Source of the DNA: Paenibacillus sp. Root52
GTDB taxonomy: Bacteria > Bacillota > Bacilli > Paenibacillales > Paenibacillaceae
DNA length: 64,000 nucleotides
Assembly: GCF_001426865.1 (NCBI RefSeq)
Contig: NZ_LMFO01000012.1
Coordinates: forward strand, 249,086-313,085
Direction: 5' to 3'
Each line of letters starts with the position of its first letter. Position 1 is the stretch's first letter. The position numbers were made by a program, and so were the translations under genes. This document shows, piece by piece, positions 1-7,996 of this stretch. The notes beneath the pieces are model-generated. The model had not been told where the DNA came from. It saw nothing but the letters and a program-made list of their open reading frames with translations, and did no database searches.

Positions 1-153
1 ATGTTGGGTAAATTTGTAGAGCCATACTTAAGTCCCTTTAGAAGGTTTATACCTCCTCTATTCGGGACATTGGATATCTCTCCAATCGTAGCGCTCTTTA
101 CGCTGACGTTAGTTCGTATGGGGCTATTCACAATTTTGGGCTATTTATTGTAG
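1..153 (+). CDS. ylmG: YggT/YlmG family membrane protein, C-terminal part
   Basis: The window opens inside this gene; the frame is open from base 1 to TAG at 151-153 (50 residues visible). The stretch EPYLSPFRRFIPP followed by DISPIVALF and a hydrophobic C-terminal helix is the hallmark of the YggT family, small two-helix membrane proteins in the division cluster of Gram-positives. It sits 15 bp before ylmH, the usual order. The true start lies left of the window, so the ATG at base 1 is probably internal. Confidence 0.8.
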   Translation: MLGKFVEPYLSPFRRFIPPLFGTLDISPIVALFTLTLVRMGLFTILGYLL

Positions 154-168
154 GCAGGGTGGGCACAG

Positions 169-951
169 ATGAGTGGTGAAATTTACGAGCATTTTAGTCA
201 TGACGAGCGAGACTTTGTGGATAAAGCCTCCGATTGGATAGAACGTGCAGGTAAGTATCATGATATGAAGCTTACTGATTTTCTTGATCCAAGACAGGTT
301 TTTATTTTGCAAACGCTTGTGAATCGCCGTGATGATGTACAGATTCGTTTGGACGGTGGATATGAAACGGCTGAACGTAAACGCGCGTTGATCGCACCTG
401 ACTATCGTTATCTGGATGATGAAGACATGGGTATGCAGGTGATGAGTATCACGTCGGATGACCAGAAGATTAGTGAGCTGGAGCATGGGGACTATATGGG
501 TGCCCTGCTCGGGCTTGGGATGAAGCGGGGTAAGATTGGAGATATCCAAGTGCTGGATGACGGATGCCACACTGTAGTGGCTGCGGAGACCGGCGCTTTT
601 TTATCGCTTCAATTGAATCAGGTGCACCGTGTACATGTCTTCACAGAATTGTTGCCGATCGATCAGATGAAATGGTCAGAGGGCAAGCTGGACACGATGG
701 ACATCACGGTCGCTTCGCTGCGTCTGGATGGAATCTGTGCAGATGTTTATCGTTTAAGTCGCAGTAAGGTCCTGGTGCCTATTAAGGCAGGGCGTTGCCG
801 TGTGAACTGGAAGGTGGAAGAGGATCCTTCCAAGTCATTGAAGGCTGGCGATGTGGTCTCGATCCAAGGCTTTGGCCGTTTCAAGGTGATGGAGCAGGAT
901 GGTATGACCAAAAAAGGACGCTGTCGCGTAAAAATCGGCAAATTTGCCTAG
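169..951 (+). CDS. ylmH: YlmH, S4-domain RNA-binding protein
   Basis: 260-residue protein. The last ~80 residues carry an S4-type RNA-binding fold (region from RLDGICADVYRLSRSKV through the GDVVSIQGFGRF segment), and the N-terminal two thirds match the YlmH layout. Relatives bind ribosomes or stalled 50S-peptidyl-tRNA complexes and lie next to the division gene divIVA. ATG at 169 follows a weak purine-rich site about 16 bp after the ylmG stop. Length is as expected for the family. The S4 region and the ylmG/divIVA flanks make the assignment firm; its cellular role here is inferred from the family. Confidence 0.9.
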   Translation: MSGEIYEHFSHDERDFVDKASDWIERAGKYHDMKLTDFLDPRQVFILQTLVNRRDDVQIRLDGGYETAERKRALIAPDYRYLDDEDMGMQVMSITSDDQKISELEHGDYMGALLGLGMKRGKIGDIQVLDDGCHTVVAAETGAFLSLQLNQVHRVHVFTELLPIDQMKWSEGKLDTMDITVASLRLDGICADVYRLSRSKVLVPIKAGRCRVNWKVEEDPSKSLKAGDVVSIQGFGRFKVMEQDGMTKKGRCRVKIGKFA

Positions 952-1189
952 ATGTGTTGCAGGAAAACAAGCTTTCTTGTCGAAATGTTTAAAATAAAGG
1001 TGTAAAAAACATTCGATGTTTCCGATATACATTGGAGTGCAAAGGGTTATCCTAACCGATAAAGATCACAAGGTGGTCTAGCCGTCTACTCGTATAGATC
1101 TCTACGGGATTCTGCATACGGATTTTTGGGTTGAACCCATATGCTGCAAACCTTCTCAAGGGAAGGAACTTTTACAGGAGGTGGACAGC

Positions 1190-1699
1190 ATGCCATTAAC
1201 GCCGCTGGACATACATAACAAGGAATTTTCCCGACGCTTGCGTGGGTATGACGAGGATGAAGTCAATGAGTTCCTGGATCAAGTCATCAAAGATTATGAA
1301 GGCGTCATTCGCGAAAACAAAGAACTGAGCAATCAGTTGCTGTCCGTTCAGGAGAAACTGGATCATTTTGCAACCATTGAGGAAACGCTCAGCAAAACAA
1401 TTATTATCGCGCAGGAAGCTGCCGATGATGTGAAGAATAACGCGAAGAAGGAAGCACAGTTGATCGTGAAGGAAGCAGAGAAAAATGCGGACCGCATCGT
1501 CAACGAATCTTTGGCTAAATCGCGTAAAATTGCTCTAGAAGTTGAAGAGCTCAAGAAGCAAGCTTCCATCTATCGTGCTCGTTTCCGTACACTTGTTGAA
1601 GCACAGCTTGAATTGTTGTCTCAAGATGGTTGGGAAGCGCTGGAGAGCCGGGAGCAGGAAGTCCGTGATCGGGAGCGGGAAATGAAGGAAATTTATTAG
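1190..1699 (+). CDS. divIVA: DivIVA-family cell-division/polarity protein
   Basis: 169 residues. The N-terminus (MPLTPLDIHNKEFSRRLRGY, then DEDEVNEFLDQV) is the canonical DivIVA membrane-curvature-sensing segment, followed by a long charged coiled coil to the end. DivIVA marks negatively curved membrane at septa and poles and recruits partners. I chose ATG 1190 because AGGAGGTGG at 1175-1183 is its ribosome site at proper spacing; the GTG at 1181 lies inside that site and cannot be the start. A 238-bp gap separates it from ylmH and contains a small palindrome (TGGGTTGAACCCA), so it may have its own promoter. Confidence 0.95.
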   Translation: MPLTPLDIHNKEFSRRLRGYDEDEVNEFLDQVIKDYEGVIRENKELSNQLLSVQEKLDHFATIEETLSKTIIIAQEAADDVKNNAKKEAQLIVKEAEKNADRIVNESLAKSRKIALEVEELKKQASIYRARFRTLVEAQLELLSQDGWEALESREQEVRDREREMKEIY

Positions 1700-1712
1700 T
1701 CTACGTGCCTGG

Positions 1713-1741
1713 TTGACTTTTGTCTGCAAAGAGGCTATAAC
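1713..1741 (+). promoter_or_regulatory. Sigma-A promoter for the T-box/ileS unit
   Basis: TTGACT at 1713-1718, 17-bp spacer, TATAAC at 1736-1741, starting only 14 bp after the divIVA stop. Predicted transcription start is near 1748, just upstream of T-box stem I. Confidence 0.75.
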
Positions 1742-1747
1742 TATATT

Positions 1748-2063
1748 CATAATGAATAGTGATTCCATGACGGGTTCAGTACGTTATGATCTCATCCCTC
1801 AGAGAGTTGGCATATCGGTGCAAGCCAATGGATGAGTTATAGCCGAATATCTCCCCGGAGAAGTGACGCTGAAGCGGTGACTATGCCGTGCGTAAGCGAA
1901 ACCGTGAGCCGAACGTTATATCGGCACCCTGCTGAAGTTAGCGGGGCATAAGCGCTGTTGATGACAGAGCATACCCAATTGTATTGGATGTGGTTTGTGA
2001 TGAACAGAATTAGGGTGGTAACGCGAGCACAACCTCGTCCCTTTCCAGGGATGAGGTTTTTTT
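1748..2063 (+). promoter_or_regulatory. T-box leader riboswitch (isoleucine specifier)
   Basis: The leader has the AGAGAG motif and the apical GGTG hairpin of stem I (1801-1840), then a specifier-loop-like GAATATCTCC whose ATC (1849-1851) is an isoleucine codon. The conserved T-box sequence AGGGTGGTAACGCG is at 2012-2025, immediately before a strong terminator at 2031-2063. In this class uncharged tRNA pairs with the specifier and the T-box bulge, stabilises an antiterminator and lets ileS be transcribed. The ATC specifier and downstream ileS agree. The 5' boundary is estimated from the promoter. Confidence 0.92.
2031..2063 (+). terminator. T-box intrinsic terminator
   Basis: 12-bp stem AACCTCGTCCCT / AGGGATGAGGTT with a 4-nt loop and a T7 tail. 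Its 5' arm overlaps the antiterminator region, as expected for T-box control. Confidence 0.92.
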
Positions 2064-2076
2064 GTGTCTAAAAAAG

Positions 2077-2402
2077 GGCGAACGTCCATGAGCCCCGTAG
2101 GGAGCTCAAGGAGAGAGCCCACCGCCGTCCGAGCGAAGCGGACGGCACAGTGGTTCGCTAAGGCGAACGCCCATGAGCCTCGCAGGGAGCTCAAGGAGAG
2201 AGCCATTCGCCGTCCGGGCGAAGCGGACGGCACAGTGGTTCGCTAAGGCGAACGTCCATGAGCCCCGAAGGGAGCTCAAGGAGAGAGCCAACCGCCGTCC
2301 GGGCGAAGCGGACGGCACAGGGGTTCGCTAAGGCGAACGTCCATGAGCCCCGTAGGGAGCTCAAGGAGAGAGCCACTCGCCGTCCGGGCGAAGCGGACGG
2401 CA
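2077..2402 (+). repeat. 85-bp direct tandem repeat, three full copies plus a partial fourth
   Basis: Copies start at 2077, 2162, 2247 and 2332 with an exact 85-bp period; the fourth stops at ~2402. Each unit begins GGCGAACGTCCATGAGCC and holds the perfect 8-bp inverted repeat GCCGTCCG / CGGACGGC, with a second small palindrome (TTCGC..GCGAA) across each junction. The array is clearly more GC-rich than its surroundings and lies between the T-box terminator and ileS, so it would be in the ileS mRNA leader. Open frames through it are by-products of the 85-bp repeat and have no ribosome sites. Confidence 0.95.
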
Positions 2403-2549
2403 ACCGAACCCACGCAGTGAGGCTCTGCGGCGTTCACACAGGGAACGAGCCGCATTAGAGCCGCCGCAGCGCACGAACACACATCCCATAGCGCCGTAGA
2501 CTCTCCCAAGACAAACCCATCCCGGGTGTCCAGAGGGCGGAGCGCCTAT

Positions 2550-2585
2550 GGGGTCCCCCTTGGTAAGGGGGATTTAGGGGGATTG
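2550..2585 (+). repeat. C5/G5 hairpin repeat
   Basis: CCCCCTT-GGT-AAGGGGG at 2555-2571 followed by ATTTAGGGGGATT. Short elements of this composition are scattered in many bacterial genomes. It lies about 55 bp upstream of the ileS ribosome site and ends the GC-rich leader. Confidence 0.6.
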
Positions 2586-2638
2586 AAACGCTTTTGTGGA
2601 CGGTCCACAATTTAACAGCTGAAAGGAAGATGATCATC

Positions 2639-5600
2639 ATGCAACGAGTTGATGTCAAAGAAAAAGCGCGGGCTAGAGAGCTACGCATGTTAAACAAATG
2701 GAAAACAGAGAACACATTCCAGAAATCAATTGAGAATCGTGAAGGTAAGCCAAACTTTGTATTTTACGAAGGACCACCAACAGCCAATGGTAAGCCGCAT
2801 ATCGGTCACGTATTGGGTCGGGTCATTAAGGACTTTGTAGGACGTTACAACACCATGAAAGGGTACCGTGTCGTTCGTAAAGCAGGTTGGGATACACACG
2901 GTCTTCCAGTTGAATTGGGTGTACAGAAGAAACTGGGTATCTCTCACAAATGGGAGATCGAGGATTACGGTGTAGAGAAATTCATCAATGAATGTAAGGC
3001 CAGCGTATTTGAATATGAACAGCAGTGGCGTGACCTGACAGAAGGAATCGGTTATTGGACAGATATGGATCATCCATATATCACGCTGGATAACAACTAC
3101 ATCGAGAGTGTATGGAACATCTTGGCGACAATCCATGAGAAGGGACTGCTCTACCGCGGTCACCGCGTTAGTCCGTATTGCCCATCTTGTCAAACAACGC
3201 TTAGTTCTCACGAAGTTGCACAGGGATACAAGGATGTTAAAGATCTAAGTGCTACAGCGAAATTTAAGCTGAATGACAGTGGTGAATTTGTCCTTGCTTG
3301 GACAACAACGCCTTGGACACTTCCTTCCCACGTTGCACTTGCGGTGAATCCGGATATGGACTACTCCCGTGTGCGTCAGGATAACGAAGTATATATCATG
3401 GCGACCAACCTTGTAGAAAAAGTAATGAAGGACGCCAAAGGGGAGTATGAAGTAATTGGAGCATTGAAGGGTTCTGACCTGGTTGGTCAAACCTATAGCC
3501 CTCCGTTCAACTACGTACAGGCTGAGAAAGCAAACATCGTCCTTGGAGCAAGCTTCGTAACAGATGCAAGCGGTACGGGTATCGTACACATGGCCCCTGC
3601 ACATGGTGAGGATGACTACCGTGTATGCCGTGAGAATGGAATCAGCTTCGTGAACATGGTGGATCTTGAAGGTAAGTTTGTAGCAGAGGTTACAGACTTT
3701 GCCGGACGTTTCGTGAAGGACTGCGATATTGATATCGTACGTTATCTGTCAGAGAATGGGCGTTTGTTTAGCAAAGAAAAATATGAGCACAGCTATCCAT
3801 TCTGCTGGCGTTGTGATACACCACTTCTGTACTATGCAATGGACAGTTGGTTTATCCAAACGACAGCGATCAAGGATCAACTCATCGCAAACAACAGTGA
3901 TGTAGAATGGTATCCAGGTCACGTTCGTGAAGGCCGTTTCGGTAAGTTCCTGGAAGATCTGGTGGACTGGAACATCAGCCGTGATCGTTATTGGGGAACA
4001 CCGCTCAACATCTGGGTATGTGAAGAGACGGGAGAACAATTCGCTCCACATAGCATCGCTGAATTACGTGCTCGTGCGGTAGGGGACGTGCCTGAGAATT
4101 TGGAGTTGCACAAGCCGTATGTAGACGATGTAAAGGTTATGAGCTCTTGTGGTAAATACGAGATGACACGTACACCAGAAGTCATCGACGTTTGGTTTGA
4201 CAGTGGTTCGATGCCGTTTGCTCAACAACATTATCCGTTTGAAAATAAAGAAACCTTTGAACAGCAATACCCAGCAGATATGATCTGTGAAGGTATCGAC
4301 CAAACTCGTGGCTGGTTCTACAGTTTGCTGGCGGTTTCTACACTTCTGACAGGCAAAGCGCCTTACAAAGCGGTTATGGCAACAGGCCACGTATTGGATG
4401 AGAGTGGACAGAAAATGTCCAAATCCAAAGGTAATGTCATCGACCCATGGGAAGTTATCGAAGAATATGGTACAGATGCATTCCGCTGGGCATTGTTGTC
4501 TGACAGTGCACCATGGAATAGCAAACGTTTCTCCAAAGGGATTGTCGGTGAAGCTAAATCCAAAATGGTGGATACACTTGTCAACACACACGCATTCCTA
4601 ACGTTGTATGCCACGATTGATGGATTTGATCCACAGGAGCATCCGTTCAAGCTCTCTTCACACAAGCTGGATCGTTGGATTTTGTCCAGACTGAACAGCC
4701 TGATCCTAGTTGTAGAAAAAGCGCTCGCTGTGAATGATTACTTGAATTCTTCCAAAGCGATTGAAGCGTTTGTGGATGAGCTGAGCAACTGGTACATCCG
4801 TCGTTCCCGTGACCGTTTTTGGGGAGCTGGATTAACAGAAGATAAACTGGATGCCTATCGTACACTTACTGAAGTGCTCGTGACTACAGCGAAGCTGGTG
4901 GCTCCATTTACACCGATGCTGGCAGAGGATATCTATCTGAACCTGACTACGGGTGAGAGTGTGCATATGGAGGGTTATCCGGTAGCTCAAGAGGCATGGA
5001 TTGATCTGAAGCTGGAACAGGATATGGAAACAGCACGCCGGGTCGTTGAATTGGCTCGTAACGTACGTAACGAAACAGGCATCAAGACACGTCAGCCATT
5101 GTCCGAGTTGATCGTATCACTAGATAAAGGCTTCGACTTGGATAGTTATGAAGAGATCATCAAGGAAGAGATTAATGTGAAGGCAATCCGTACAGAGAAT
5201 GATGATGCGGAATTCGTAGACTTCTCATTGAAATTGAACTTGAAAGTCGCAGGGAAGAAGTATGGTAAAAATGTTGGATTCCTGCAGAATTTCTTCAAAG
5301 GCATGTCCGCTGACGAAACTCGCAAAGTTGTTACAGAAGGTGTACTGATTGTGGTTTCTCCAGAAGGAGAAGAGCTGCAAGTGACCCAAGAGGAACTGCT
5401 GGTAGATAAGCATGCCAAATCAGGTTTTGCTTCTGCGTCTGGTTATGGTTTGACGGTAGCACTCAATACGGAAATCACAACAGAGCTGGAACAAGAGGGC
5501 TGGGTTCGTGAAGTCGTTCGTGCTGTTCAGGATACTCGGAAGAAACTGGATCTACCGATTGAGAAAAGAGTCCGTTTGACACTGGACGTAGATGCAGAGC

Positions 5601-5737
5601 TTCAAGCAGCCATTCAGGCGTTTGATGATGTACTGCGTGAGAATGTCCTCGTAACTGAGGTTACATTTGCTAAAGTGGATAACATGGTACAGATCGAAGC
5701 TGGTGGCAAAACGTTCGGTGTTTATATCGAGGCGTAA
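2639..5737 (+). CDS. ileS: Isoleucyl-tRNA synthetase, long (type 2-like) form
   Basis: Charges tRNA-Ile in the cytosol. From ATG 2639 the protein has 1032 residues, longer than the usual bacterial IleRS1. The HIGH motif is at ~54-57 (GKPHIGHVLGR), GWDTHGLPVE follows, and KMSKS is at ~592-596. There are Cys pairs in the middle (CPSC, CWRC), but the C-terminal zinc finger typical of IleRS1 is absent; the protein ends ..FGVYIEA. Length, the PPTANGKPHIGH context and the missing finger point to the eukaryote-like IleRS2 group, some members of which tolerate mupirocin. GGAAG at 2624-2628 fits ATG 2639 better than ATG 2630 or an upstream TTG at 2594. T-box controlled. Confidence 0.93.
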   Translation: MQRVDVKEKARARELRMLNKWKTENTFQKSIENREGKPNFVFYEGPPTANGKPHIGHVLGRVIKDFVGRYNTMKGYRVVRKAGWDTHGLPVELGVQKKLGISHKWEIEDYGVEKFINECKASVFEYEQQWRDLTEGIGYWTDMDHPYITLDNNYIESVWNILATIHEKGLLYRGHRVSPYCPSCQTTLSSHEVAQGYKDVKDLSATAKFKLNDSGEFVLAWTTTPWTLPSHVALAVNPDMDYSRVRQDNEVYIMATNLVEKVMKDAKGEYEVIGALKGSDLVGQTYSPPFNYVQAEKANIVLGASFVTDASGTGIVHMAPAHGEDDYRVCRENGISFVNMVDLEGKFVAEVTDFAGRFVKDCDIDIVRYLSENGRLFSKEKYEHSYPFCWRCDTPLLYYAMDSWFIQTTAIKDQLIANNSDVEWYPGHVREGRFGKFLEDLVDWNISRDRYWGTPLNIWVCEETGEQFAPHSIAELRARAVGDVPENLELHKPYVDDVKVMSSCGKYEMTRTPEVIDVWFDSGSMPFAQQHYPFENKETFEQQYPADMICEGIDQTRGWFYSLLAVSTLLTGKAPYKAVMATGHVLDESGQKMSKSKGNVIDPWEVIEEYGTDAFRWALLSDSAPWNSKRFSKGIVGEAKSKMVDTLVNTHAFLTLYATIDGFDPQEHPFKLSSHKLDRWILSRLNSLILVVEKALAVNDYLNSSKAIEAFVDELSNWYIRRSRDRFWGAGLTEDKLDAYRTLTEVLVTTAKLVAPFTPMLAEDIYLNLTTGESVHMEGYPVAQEAWIDLKLEQDMETARRVVELARNVRNETGIKTRQPLSELIVSLDKGFDLDSYEEIIKEEINVKAIRTENDDAEFVDFSLKLNLKVAGKKYGKNVGFLQNFFKGMSADETRKVVTEGVLIVVSPEGEELQVTQEELLVDKHAKSGFASASGYGLTVALNTEITTELEQEGWVREVVRAVQDTRKKLDLPIEKRVRLTLDVDAELQAAIQAFDDVLRENVLVTEVTFAKVDNMVQIEAGGKTFGVYIEA

Positions 5738-5831
5738 TGTCCTGATCTGAAGCTTGAGTACAGGTTGAATGAGTCATGATCTCAGTTACGATGGAGTAGC
5801 CCCATTTTAAATGGGGCAGAATATACCTTAT

Positions 5832-6047
5832 AGCGCATGTTCAAAAAGGACGGTTTTCAGTACCGAGAAGATGGGATGAAGCTAGAAATGGAGTAGCGGA
5901 GTGTAGGCAGAACTACGTGAGCAACTACATTGTTTCTGAAGGAAACAACCTTCGTAAGCATCTACTTATTTCGGCTGAATTCCATCTTCGACGCAGAGAT
6001 GCTCTTAGGCATCCTTCGTAATTAAAAGCGGATTTTTTGAACAACCT
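5832..6047 (+). repeat. GTTCAAAAAG-TIR dispersed repeat, copy 1 (216 bp)
   Basis: Begins AGCGCATGTTCAAAAAGGACG and ends GCGGATTTTTTGAACAACCT, so its ends are inverted repeats. The interior is about 80% similar to the reverse complement of 45016-45193, and both ends match a 61-bp deletion derivative at 22375-22435. No coding capacity. It lies between ileS and its terminator, so it may be transcribed with ileS. Confidence 0.85.
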
Positions 6048-6057
6048 ATTAAAGACA

Positions 6058-6113
6058 AAACGAGCCTTAGATGCAAGGATGAAAATCCCTGTATCTTGGC
6101 TCGTTTGGTTTTT
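6058..6113 (+). terminator. Terminator after ileS
   Basis: Stem AAACGAGCC (6058-6066) / GGCTCGTTT (6098-6106) enclosing a second imperfect stem, followed by a T-rich run at 6109-6113. Confidence 0.7.
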
Positions 6114-6173
6114 CGGCAAATGGGCAATGATTGCTATTGTGCAGTCACTCTATTCCAAAGGACTGAGCGAAAC

Positions 6174-6515
6174 ATGAACGATAATGAGAAACAAGATGCC
6201 TCACCCTTGTCAGCAACGAACGATGCAGATGATAAAATCGGAGAGCTTCATACGTTAACCAATCGAATTGCTAATGAGCTCGAACGGTCACGTATTGCTC
6301 AATATACAGAGCTGTTGAACCGACCGTGGAAATTAATCGGACTTAACCTGTTATCTGGAACTGCCCGGGGTGTAGGAATTGCCATTGGCTTTACCTTTTT
6401 TGCAGCAACCATCATTTATGTGTTACAGGTACTGGGAGCACTTAATCTACCTATTGTAGGTGATTACATTGCGGATATCGTCAGAATCGTACAACGCCAG
6501 CTCGAACTGAACTGA
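6174..6515 (+). CDS. DUF5665-like membrane-associated protein
   Basis: 113 residues from ATG 6174. The N-terminal ~25 residues are polar and acidic, followed by an amphipathic segment ending RPWKLIGLNLLSGTARGVG, one hydrophobic helix (IAIGFTFFAATIIYVLQVLG) and a short tail ending RQLELN. This architecture matches the DUF5665 family of unknown function. An open frame extends upstream to 6096, but those residues run into the preceding terminator; AAAGGA about 12 bp before 6174 supports the chosen start. It is convergent with yteA. Confidence 0.75.
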   Translation: MNDNEKQDASPLSATNDADDKIGELHTLTNRIANELERSRIAQYTELLNRPWKLIGLNLLSGTARGVGIAIGFTFFAATIIYVLQVLGALNLPIVGDYIADIVRIVQRQLELN

Positions 6516-6541
6516 GCACCCTTTGAAAAGACGGTAGAGGG

Positions 6542-7279
6542 TCAGTACAGATCGTCCGAAGATGAATCAGGCTCTAGAAGGTTATCACCTTCTCGGTTTT
6601 CTAGATACTGTCGATATTGCCGATTGCGGACGATGGACACGTCATGACCATAGATGTCGGTTGCAACAAAGCTCTCGTAGGCTTCAACGCAACCTTCAAT
6701 CTCATCCGTGGCCTCGATTGCCATGACGTCATAACTATCAATGTCTCGGCCTTCAGCCATCGCCGGTGAATTAGAGCTTCCCCAGCTTTCAACGATCTGC
6801 CATGCATCTTCGCCATCGAAGCCATTTTGATCATCTCGTTCATCCAAGCTGGTTCGGCCAAATGCAGGAGCAAGCAATTCCTCCTCCACCGGTCGATTCT
6901 CAGAAACAACGGTCTCGGGTTGATGTTTTTTGCAGTATTTGGTGTAAGGAACTGCCTGCATGCGCTCATAATTAATGGGTTGCTGACAGACAGCGCATAT
7001 GCCGTAATGTCCCTCTTGAATGGCATGAAGAGCCGAATCAATTCGCTCCAATTGGAACTCATCGTGCTCCAGCAAGGAAATATCTTTTTCACGGTCATAC
7101 ATTTCGGTAGCTAGATCACCGGGATGATTATCGATTGGCGATAATTCACCTGTCTGAAATCGCATTGAATCACCCAGACCATAATGTTCGTTCTGCTTGA
7201 GCCTATGCTCAATATCCTGCTTCTCGGTAATAAGCTGAGATTGAAGGGATTGTAGTTGTTTGGCTGTAAAATGTGACAT
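6542..7279 (-). CDS. yteA: YteA/DksA-TraR type zinc-finger protein
   Basis: 245 residues on the minus strand. An N-terminal coiled coil (FTAKQLQSLQSQLITEKQDIE) leads to an acidic segment (GDLATEMYDREKDISL) and the finger CAVC...YCKKH, a C3H variant of the DksA/TraR zinc finger, then a long acidic tail. This is the YteA-type sporulation family found beside lspA in Bacillales. Two adjacent ATGs (7282 and 7279) follow AAAGGGGG; the second has the better spacing. DksA relatives act on RNA polymerase, but a role for YteA proteins is not established. Divergent from lspA. Confidence 0.85.
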   Translation of the reverse strand: MSHFTAKQLQSLQSQLITEKQDIEHRLKQNEHYGLGDSMRFQTGELSPIDNHPGDLATEMYDREKDISLLEHDEFQLERIDSALHAIQEGHYGICAVCQQPINYERMQAVPYTKYCKKHQPETVVSENRPVEEELLAPAFGRTSLDERDDQNGFDGEDAWQIVESWGSSNSPAMAEGRDIDSYDVMAIEATDEIEGCVEAYESFVATDIYGHDVSIVRNRQYRQYLENREGDNLLEPDSSSDDLY

Positions 7280-7501
7280 CATGTTCCCCCTTTCTGCTCC
7301 GTGCATAAGCCGGATGTGGACTCTACTGTAGGATGTACCATTGCGTGCGGGATTACAGAAGGGAATTGTTATCGTTTTTACCAACCGATCTGCAGCACAG
7401 CGCGCCCGTGGACGATTTCTAAACAGCTGTGCTACAATGAACAAGTCTGGCGTTAAGCCTGGTATCGTTTGGAAAAGACAAGATCGGAGTGACAAACAAA
7501 C

Positions 7502-7996
7502 GTGGTGTATTATATCCTCGCTTTTATCGTATTTTTGGTGGATCAGGGAACAAAATTCTTAATTGCAACTCGAATGGAACTAAGAGAAGAAATCCCAGTG
7601 ATCGGCAATTTCTTTGTCATCACATCACATCGCAACTCGGGTGCAGCCTTTGGCATATTACAGGATCAACGTTGGTTCTTTATTGTCGTTACTTTGGTTG
7701 TCGTTGTTGCATTGGTCTGGTATTTGCAAAAGGTAAAGGATACCCCGCACAAATTGCTGCCTATAGCGCTTAGTTTAGTGCTTGGTGGAGCGATTGGAAA
7801 CTTCCTTGATCGCGCATTAACCGGAGAGGTTGTCGATTTTATCCAGCTTAATTTTGGAACCTACACGTTCCCTATCTTTAATATCGCTGACTCGGCAATC
7901 TGTATTGGTGTAGCACTGATCATCATCGAAACCTTGCTTGAGGGACGTCGAGAGAAAGCTGCTGCACAGACTGAAAGGAATGAACACCATGAGTAA
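7502..7996 (+). CDS. lspA: Lipoprotein signal peptidase II
   Basis: 164 residues with four membrane helices. It removes signal peptides from prolipoproteins after diacylglyceryl modification. Family motifs are clear: VDQGTKF in the first helix, NSGAAFGI, GNFLDR and FNIADSAI, the last two carrying the catalytic aspartates. GTG 7502 (or 7505) is the start; CGGAGTG upstream is a modest ribosome site. It overlaps rluD by 8 bp. Several lipoproteins encoded in this window would be substrates. Confidence 0.95.
   Translation: MVYYILAFIVFLVDQGTKFLIATRMELREEIPVIGNFFVITSHRNSGAAFGILQDQRWFFIVVTLVVVVALVWYLQKVKDTPHKLLPIALSLVLGGAIGNFLDRALTGEVVDFIQLNFGTYTFPIFNIADSAICIGVALIIIETLLEGRREKAAAQTERNEHHE

Noticed and set aside
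1181..1189. GTG at 1181 as the divIVA start
   Set aside because: It lies inside the AGGAGGTGG ribosome site; ATG 1190 gives the canonical MPLTPLDI start.
2077..2402. CRISPR array
   Set aside because: The 85-bp units are contiguous direct repeats without unique spacers, and no cas genes occur in the window.
2064..2509. Several short frames on both strands through the 85-bp array
   Set aside because: They repeat the same residues because the DNA repeats; none has a ribosome site, and they lie in the ileS leader.
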